Shown: positions 57,722 through 64,000 of the stretch, piece after piece | How the letters are laid out: every line of letters starts with the position of its first letter | Position numbering within the stretch: position 1 is the stretch's first letter | Source: Cubamyces lactineus | Taxonomy: Eukaryota > Basidiomycota > Agaricomycetes > Polyporales > Polyporaceae | Direction: 5' to 3' | Length of the DNA: 64,000 nucleotides | NCBI GenBank assembly: GCA_022376465.1 | Contig: JACDTU010000003.1 | Coordinates: 1,054,001-1,118,000 of the forward strand | The notes under the pieces: model-generated | Seen by the model: only the letters and a program-made list of their open reading frames with translations | What the model was told of the DNA's origin: nothing | Database searches by the model: none | Position numbers and translations under genes: made by a program

Positions 57722-60004
57722 CTACCACTCTCCGTCGAAGCCGATAAATCCTGTGGATAATGTCAACCGTCAGCAACGACGCCGCACGACCAAGACACGA
57801 TAGAGGCACTCGCCTGTCAGGAGGAACACCGGGAAGAAACGCTTCTTCTCGAGCGTCGAGCACCAGTTCCACGCGCTCGTGAGCCGGCCGTCGATGCACG
57901 AGCCTGCGTCAAAGTAGTTGCCTGCGCCGGAGCCGTCGAAGCCGTGGCGGAAGAAGTCGGCGAGGATCTCGCGCGTGAGGCCCTCGGGCGAGCCCCACTC
58001 GTCGTCGATGTACGACCGGAGCGCGGGGTTCTCCGCGAGCCGCGGGATCTGCGCGAGCGTGTTGCAGATCGGGAGCAGGATGCGGTAGACTTGCGAGTAC
58101 TTGTCTGTGTGCGGGTGCGGTGCGCGTGAGCGGTGAAGTTGTTGAGAAGAGCGAGGGGGTAGGCGTACCGATGAACATCAGTGCGTTGGGCACGTTGTGG
58201 TCGCCCATGTGAATGACGGAGGAGCCGACCCAAGAACCGATGCTCCGCTGTGCGCGGTTCAAGATGGCGTGCATCATGCGTGAGGTTTTAGGTGCTGCTT
58301 GGACTCGGTTCAGGCCCTGGCCGGTGTCGCGCAGGCGGTACGGTACGTTCTCGTTCAGTAGATCTTGCTCAGCCAGTGTCCATAGGTGGAACATGTCTGG
58401 CATAGGCACAGCGCGTTAGCCGACATTGCAGCGAAGAACGAGGCTGGCCAGCTCACCGTGCAAGATTTCACGCCATAGCGTCAAGCTCTGGAGGACGTAC
58501 GCATATTGCTTCGAGTGGTCGTGCGTGAGGCGCGCGCCGCCCTTACCGTTCTTGATCGCGAGACTGCTCTTATTGTCCTGCGGGTGAGTCGGGTGGAAGT
58601 ACTGCTTCAAGTACGCGATCATGCGGTCGCACGGGTCGCGGTTCGTGCGCAGGAACGCGTGGTTGTCGCCGATGCTGTACAGGCACTGGCGGACCTGCTC
58701 CTGGCTGAACCCGCTGCGCGCGTACTTCGCCGCGAGCGTCTCGATCGCGCGCTCCTTGGCCTTGATGTCTTTTTGGATCTCCCGACGGGATCGGCCCTCG
58801 GAGTAGATCTCCTTGGTCGCGATCGAAACGAGGTCATCCCGGAGGAGGTCGAGCGCGTCGTGGTCCTCCAGGACGGTGTACACGGTCTTGATAGGCTTAA
58901 CGCAGGTAAAGTTGAGCAGGTCTTTGACTTCAGGAGTTTGACTGTCCTGGATTATCGAAATTAGTATGCACGAGAAAGAGACCGTCGCATGCTCCGAGCG
59001 CGAACCTGCAAGATGTAGATCAGCTTTCCGTACGTTGAGCGCATCTTGTCGGGGTTCATGATCTTGTGGCGCCGACCGAGCTCGAAAATCGTCTGGTAGA
59101 AGTTCTCGTTGGATTGGAAGTCGCGGTCCTGGAACAGCTCCTGGCCCTGCTTGTAGTCCGCGGAGAGAACCAGCCCAGACAGGATCGCGCAGAGCTCGCG
59201 AATCTGGTGGACGATGCGCTTCGCCTTGGAGAGGCCGAAGCCAATGGTGTCAATCTTGTCTGTGTATTCTGATACGTTCAGCGCCGCCTCGAGGAGACGG
59301 AGGTACTTGCGCTCCTCGAGCGTGAGGCGCAGGGGAATGTACTTCGAGCGCTCGACGAACCATTCGCCGACGGCTGATCCGGGGGCAGGCTGCGAGGACA
59401 GGACGATGTCGATCTTGGCGGAAGAAGCCTCATCTGCGGCCCGCTCGAGCTCTTCGTCGGAGTCCTCTGCTGCGGCATCGTCGACATGCATCTGGGAGGG
59501 ACGCGTAAGCCACATATTTCGTATGCGTGGGGAAAAGCATACCTGGTCTCCGTTGATGGCTTCACCATCGGCCTGCTTGGCCTCTTCGGTCTTGGCCTTC
59601 TTCTCGTGAGGGCCCGAGAGTGGACGGGTAGCATGACGTTTGCGGGAACCTTTTCGGTGCTGTGCGGCGAAGCAGACCTCGCAGAAATCGTCGGAGCACG
59701 TCTCGCAGAAAATCTGGGCGGGCTGATCTGGTCGCCACCTCTCAAGTTAGCTCCTAGAGCACATACGAGCCCATCAAGGGTATTGATACGTACCTTCGCA
59801 CTCTACGCAGAAACCTTGCGCGACGTTTTCGTGGGCGGTCTCCTCATCCCATCCGCCTGCACCGGTTAGCGCCTCTTTGGGGGCGGTGGGATGCTCTATA
59901 TTTTCGTGGTCTCCGCTGAGGATGTTTTTGAGGGAGAACGAGCTCCCAGAGGCCTGCTCATGAGAGATGGACTCGTCCTGGCTGGGTGTATTGCCTGGAG
60001 GCAT
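57722..60004 (-). CDS. UPF0652/DUF2009 protein with N-terminal zinc-binding module
   Basis: Exons 59794-60004, 59543-59727, 59006-59491, 58457-58946, 58169-58396, 57814-58104 and 57722-57750 give 639 aa. After an acidic/Ser-rich start there is a B-box-like Cys/His module (CVECEDQPAQIFCETC, then CEVCFAAQHRKGSRKRH). Residues from about 160 to the end form the conserved DUF2009 region, including KYLRLLEAALNVSEYTD, FYQTIFELGRRHKIMNPDKM, FLRTNRDPCDRMIAYL and FLLTGFIGFDGEW at the very end. The function is not established. The last intron (57751-57813) begins GCGAGT and only this GC donor gives the conserved ending. An in-frame ATG pair at 60095-60100 would add 32 residues but has a weaker context. 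Confidence 0.82.
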
Positions 60005-60574
60005 TTTGGGATGAGAATGTGGGGAAGAAAGTGCGGTGAGTGGCTGAGGCGCACAGCTGAGGAGAGATCCGCTACAGCTGCCGTCTGAACTTTGCATCAT
60101 GCACTTTCTCTCGCTTTCCACTCTCCGCCGGCAATCATCCTCAGCCTTGCTCCTGCCAACTCCCCTGCGCTCTCCTTCTTTCTGCTCACTACGCTGTCCT
60201 GGCTTATCGCTGCTGTGCTTTATCTGATGTTCTCAGGCTCATCTCTCCAACGTGCTTGTCTGCCACAACTAGACGGCAGCGACGATCGACACTGTTTACA
60301 AGCTATACTAACATGTTATACACCCGCGAATGGCTTCTTACGGAGGAAGGATAAAGGTGTTTTCGCCATTTACGAGCATTGGCAACGCGCGAAACACCTT
60401 TGGATTGATGATCTTCGGGCCTGGGCTCATGCTGCAGCGCTGCCACGGTTCACAGTAAGCCCTGTCATGCGTACATAAACTCCTCGGTTGCAGATGCTTG
60501 ATGGCCGCGGAGAACTATCCTCTCCTCTTGCTTGTTACCACCACGGTCGCTGCAGCGCACCACAACTCGTGAGC
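60005..60574. other. Divergent intergenic region upstream of F-box paralogue 1
   Basis: No independent gene is supported. The frame of paralogue 1 is open back to 60488, but the extra 29 residues do not match paralogue 2. Confidence 0.5.
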
Positions 60575-61645
60575 ATGCCGCCCGCATCCATCCACGATCT
60601 TGCCCTCGAGACCCTTCAGCATATCTTCACCTACGCTTGTGCAGATGAGGGCTCAGCTGGTTACACTCTTGCGCTCGTCTCCAAGTACTTCAATCAGGCC
60701 GTACATCCAATCCGAGTGCGGACGGTCGCCCTCTATGACGTAGTCCAGATTGAGTCTTTCGCGGCATTCTTGACAACCTCTGTTCAGAGGCCTCGCGTCC
60801 ACCACCTGTTCGTGTCTACCTGGCAGGACGGTGCTCGGGTGGTTCAAACCAGAACGGGAGACCTTTCGCGTCAAGAAGAGGACTACGAGATGTACCCGAT
60901 AGAAGCGTACGAAGAGGAAGTCAATTGGGCGGATTGGACAACTCTTCGGAAGGACCTCAATGAGAAACTCTCCGTCTTCTTACCACGCGTGTTGCAATTC
61001 GTTGCCACGGACTTGCGATCTTTGTCCATCGTGCATTCATGGGAGCTGAGCCCTATCGCGTATCCGACCTGCTTTCCAAGTTTGGAAGAACTCACAGTGT
61101 TTGGACCCCTTCCACGGCTTCCTGAAGTGGCCGTGTCCTCGCCCTGCTTCCCTACCGTGCGAGCCCTGCATATAGGCTGCCCCTCCGTCGCTCTGGCCCA
61201 TTGGATTCATCACACGCCTGCCGTCACTCGGCTGCGTCTGTCAGAACTGTCGCCGGATGCCAACAGCCTCCCGGAGGAGCTTGCGGTCATCACTGGTACT
61301 GGTCGTACGGCGGGTCGGTATTGACTTCTATTAAATGTCTAAGCGTGCTCAGTGCATATTCTAGGGACCGTGGCACACGGCGTACAATCACGCCCTCAGT
61401 TGAAGCTCATTCGCCTGCAAATACGCAACATCTCTCGTCAAGGACTCTGTACCTCCTTCGTCATCCTCTACAACCTGTATGCCCTGAAGATTTGCATGAC
61501 CACGAGACGATGCCGCCGAGTCAAGGTCCTGGGCACACGGCAGTACCGCCCTGGATTCTGGGATAGTCGGGTCAAGCGTGATTGGCTCGGCCGCATTCAC
61601 GGAGGTGCCGGTTGTTGGTCGACTGAGGAGCGCGATGAAGCTTGA
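60575..61645 (+). CDS. F-box-like protein, tandem paralogue 1
   Basis: Exons 60575-61295 and 61365-61645 (69-nt intron) give 333 aa. The N-terminus (MPPASIHDLALETLQHIFTY, ALVSKYFNQAVHPI) follows the degenerate F-box pattern common in basidiomycete families, where such proteins link targets to SCF ubiquitin ligases. Downstream, Leu-spaced segments (LRSLSIVHSWELSP, FPSLEELTVFGPLPRLP, VRALHIGCPSVALAHW) suggest LRR-like repeats. The C-terminus shares FW-x5-K-DWLxxxxGxxGCW with paralogue 2. The first exon is exactly the same length (721 nt) as in paralogue 2. The target is unknown. The second exon, especially its middle part, is less certain than the first. Confidence 0.7.
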
Positions 61646-62237
61646 AAGGACAAGGGGTCAGGTCGGCCGTTTGGGCGTAAGACGGCAAGGCGCGGGCTTC
61701 CCGATCAGCGACGGTATGCATCGTTGTTTACGTCTCTTGACCCTTCCTGTGCTTCGTGTTTCCCGACGGCCACCCCCTGTTTCTCCCTTAGACCACCTTC
61801 ACAGTCATACTCTCGGCCTTCAGGCTCCCGCAAATGCGATGCTCGTGAATGCTGGTGCTGAATCATAGACAATGCGATGGGCGCCCCGAATCAGCCCCTG
61901 CGCAGATTTCGGCACCCTGTCTGCGTGGGCGAAGCGTTTCGGCCGCTATTTGCGTGAGGTATGAATATAACCCGTGTATGCGGTCTTAGCCTCTCATACA
62001 GCCACGGCCCCCAGCTGCAGGGCCGGCTGCTTCCGTTTGAATCCAGTCCATTCGCGATGCCGTGGGTACTGCAGCCGACGACAATTCGGAGCACGCCCAG
62101 CCACCTGGCAGCCTCACCTTCAACGAGCATTCCACTGTGATGGATCGTGTCAGAGTGCCCACATATAAAGCACATTGGTACGTATTTTCCTCGGGAACGA
62201 CCACGCTCCCGACGTATCTGCGGCTCTCGAGTGACAA
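61646..62237. other. Spacer between F-box paralogues
   Basis: No gene is visible. It should hold the terminator of paralogue 1 and the promoter of paralogue 2. Confidence 0.5.
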
Positions 62238-63385
62238 ATGCCTGCCGCGTCTATTCACGATCTCGCTGTTGAGGTCCTCGAACAAATATTCGCCTACGCT
62301 TGCACCGATGGCGGGCGGACTGGATATTCCCTCTCGTTGGTCTCCAAACACTGCTATACGGTTGTCCGTCCCCTACTACTTCATAACGTCGCACTCCATA
62401 GCCTGAAGGAGATAGAATCATTCACCACATACCTCGAACGTGAACAACGGCTATCACCCCATTCTCGGGTGTACCACTTATTCGTGTCCACCACAAAGGA
62501 CGGCGAGCAAGTCGCGCGCATCAGACGAGCGCAAAGGGCTCAGCAACAGACCCGTCCCTCGCGCCCTTCGCAGTCCTGGGACGACCTCGACAAGAGGCTC
62601 TCCGTCGCCCTCCCGCACCTCCTCCGGGCCGTCGCCCCGAGCCTCCTCACGCTCTCGCTCGTGCACTCATGGGAACTCACCCCGGTCCTCCTCCCGCGCT
62701 GCCTCCCCTGCCTGGGAGAATTCACAGCGTGCGGACCCACCCCGCGGCTCCCCGGCTGGAACGACGGACGGTCTTCCCTTGCGCTCCCAGCGCCCTGTTT
62801 GCCTGTGGTGCGGCGCTTGCACATCGTTTCGGAGACGGTGTCGCTCGTTCCGTGGGCGCACCATGCGCCGCGGGTGAGGCAACTATCTTTGTCGAGGCTT
62901 ACAGAGAAGTCTACGACATTGCCGTGGGAGCTGCAGGCCGTTTTGGACCGCCCTGCAGGTGGGTTGACCTGTTCGCTGGGATGAGATGCCAGACCCGGGG
63001 CTGACATGGTTGGATTATAGGGAGCAGCATTTGCGTGGGGCGCGCGTGGTCTGGTGTTGAACATGTCAGGATACAGCTTCGCGCGAGCCATGTCGACCGT
63101 GGTGCTATATCTGTACCAAGCCGGGAGACATACCTGAAGTGGTTGAAGAAAACGCAAACCCGCTGCGACGGGAAACTCGAGGTGATGCCATCCTGTCTAG
63201 GAGATGATGACACATTCTGGGAAGGTCGACTCAAGAAGGATTGGTTGGATAGTCTCGGAGGAAAGCCCGGATGTTGGGCTAGGAAGGAACAGGAGGACAG
63301 CGGAGCGGAAGCCAAGGATGGATCAGGGAGCCAAGTTCTGTCTCAAATGAATCTACGCGGGCTAGTTTCCAGACAAGTCCATTAG
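62238..63385 (+). CDS. F-box-like protein, tandem paralogue 2
   Basis: Exons 62238-62958 and 63021-63385 (62-nt intron) give 361 aa. It matches paralogue 1 along its whole length: PAASIHDLAVEVLEQIFAYA, SLVSKHCYTVVRPLLLHNVA, VYHLFVSTTKDGEQVAR, LTLSLVHSWELTP and FWEGRLKKDWLDSLGGKPGC. The intron sits at the same place and exon 1 is identical in length, despite compensating indels inside it. The C-terminus is longer by about 30 residues, rich in Gly, Ser and Leu. It is probably a substrate-binding subunit of an SCF-type complex; the substrate is unknown. Confidence 0.72.
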
Positions 63386-63517
63386 CATGTTTGTGTACGA
63401 TCTTGAACAGCGGTTTAACGACATGAATTGATACAATCCTAAGAATATGGGTATATAGCATACGGCACGGTATGATACAAGGAGAGGAGCATATAACACA
63501 GTCATCAACGAACATCT

Positions 63518-64000
63518 TCACTCCGGCACGCCTACGAAACAGGCATCCACGAATTCCGAGAACTCCGTCTGGACCTTCGCGAGCTCAGCACGATCGAGTG
63601 CATCCTCCGATCGCAGCTCGACCCATAGGGATTGCACCTCGACGCCCTCCTCTGCACGTCGTCGCAGACACTTGCCGATCTCCTCCATGAGTGAACGGCT
63701 GTACGTCGCTCCTCGCACGGCAACAGCGTCCAACGATAGGCAAACTATCTTCTGCTTCTCATCCGTGGCCTCGAGGGGGGACGCCAACGCCTCGAAGAAC
63801 GCACGCATGCCATCGCCCCCGTTCGTGCCGGTGTCCACGACTTGGAGCTTCATGAGTCTAGGGAGTCCGCGCAGGCCGCGATGCCACGACTCTCGCGTGA
63901 CACCGCTGAGGTCGCCTGTCAGAGAGGCGACCATGACGGGGCTGTCGTGCAACGCCAGGCCGAGGTTGCGGACGGTGGAGTCGAAAAGCTCAGCACGCTT
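63518..64000 (-). CDS. C-terminal part of an unidentified Leu-rich protein, cut by the window edge
   Basis: The frame is open from the right edge (64000) to the stop at 63518 without interruption, so at least 160 C-terminal residues are present and the 5' end is missing. The sequence has regularly spaced Leu/Val segments (LRGLPRLMKLQVVDTG, IVCLSLDAVAV, VQSLWVELRS) and ends FSEFVDACFVGVPE. This resembles the C-terminal LRR-like halves of basidiomycete F-box proteins. It could belong to the same expanding locus as the two paralogues to its left, though it lies on the opposite strand. Identity is not proven. Confidence 0.6.
   Translation of the reverse strand, partial: KRAELFDSTVRNLGLALHDSPVMVASLTGDLSGVTRESWHRGLRGLPRLMKLQVVDTGTNGGDGMRAFFEALASPLEATDEKQKIVCLSLDAVAVRGATYSRSLMEEIGKCLRRRAEEGVEVQSLWVELRSEDALDRAELAKVQTEFSEFVDACFVGVPE

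Noticed and set aside
1..64000. CRISPR arrays, phage, plasmid or bacterial insertion-sequence features
   Set aside because: No regularly spaced repeats, transposase genes or terminal inverted repeats were seen. The spliceosomal introns and gene content are those of a fungal nuclear chromosome.

Overview
The window is nuclear DNA from a filamentous basidiomycete, most likely an Agaricomycete. The evidence is gene-dense GC-rich DNA, many phase-variable introns of about 50-65 nt, and a gene set typical of that class: neurofibromin-type RasGAP, Arb1-like protein, virilizer-domain protein, F-box families, and signal-less single-pass membrane proteins with DSG and PPxY tails. The species cannot be named from sequence alone. 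All multi-exon models were built by hand. Exon sums were checked to be in frame with one stop for every gene except the neurofibromin homologue.

Layout, left to right. An intron-containing tRNA-Arg(TCG) sits at 324-447. CDC7 kinase follows at 816-3143 (+). Three tandem paralogous membrane proteins lie at 3406-8370 (-). Next are a stomatin-family protein at 9461-10768 (-) and a very large neurofibromin/IRA RasGAP at 12620-22571 (-). The forward block 24500-39237 carries a Nam8/Csx1-type three-RRM protein, eIF3b, a short-chain dehydrogenase, an orphan two-TM coiled-coil protein, ORC4, and an AT-hook/Cys-His protein. The remainder holds an Arb1-like protein (+), a U5 snRNP 40K-like WD40 protein (-), MTD1 (+), ORM1 (-), a virilizer-domain protein (+), MDM34 (-), eIF3m (+), a UPF0652/DUF2009 zinc-binding protein (-), two tandem F-box-like paralogues (+), and one gene cut by the right edge (-).

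Functional themes. Two replication-initiation genes (CDC7 and ORC4) are present. Clusters of the ACGCGT core (MluI cell-cycle box, bound by MBF in yeasts) lie upstream of CDC7, ORC4, MTD1 and the AT-hook orphan, and I saw no comparable cluster upstream of the other genes. This suggests a shared G1/S programme and gives the orphan a testable role. RNA metabolism is represented by the RRM protein, U5-40K, the virilizer-domain protein and Arb1. Membrane and lipid biology is represented by ORM1, MDM34 and stomatin.

The least explained part is the triplet at 3.4-8.4 kb. It has a conserved ectodomain, a single TM helix, and cytoplasmic tails of variable length that all keep a YHxDSGxRF motif and end in a PPxY-containing PP[EQ]YTE[AH]. 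Other unusual points are two apparent GC-AG introns, 30-nt and 18-nt exons in MTD1, degenerate AT-hook exon modules in ORC4, and a long hairpin-forming tRNA intron. No CRISPR array, intact transposon or clear insertion sequence was seen.
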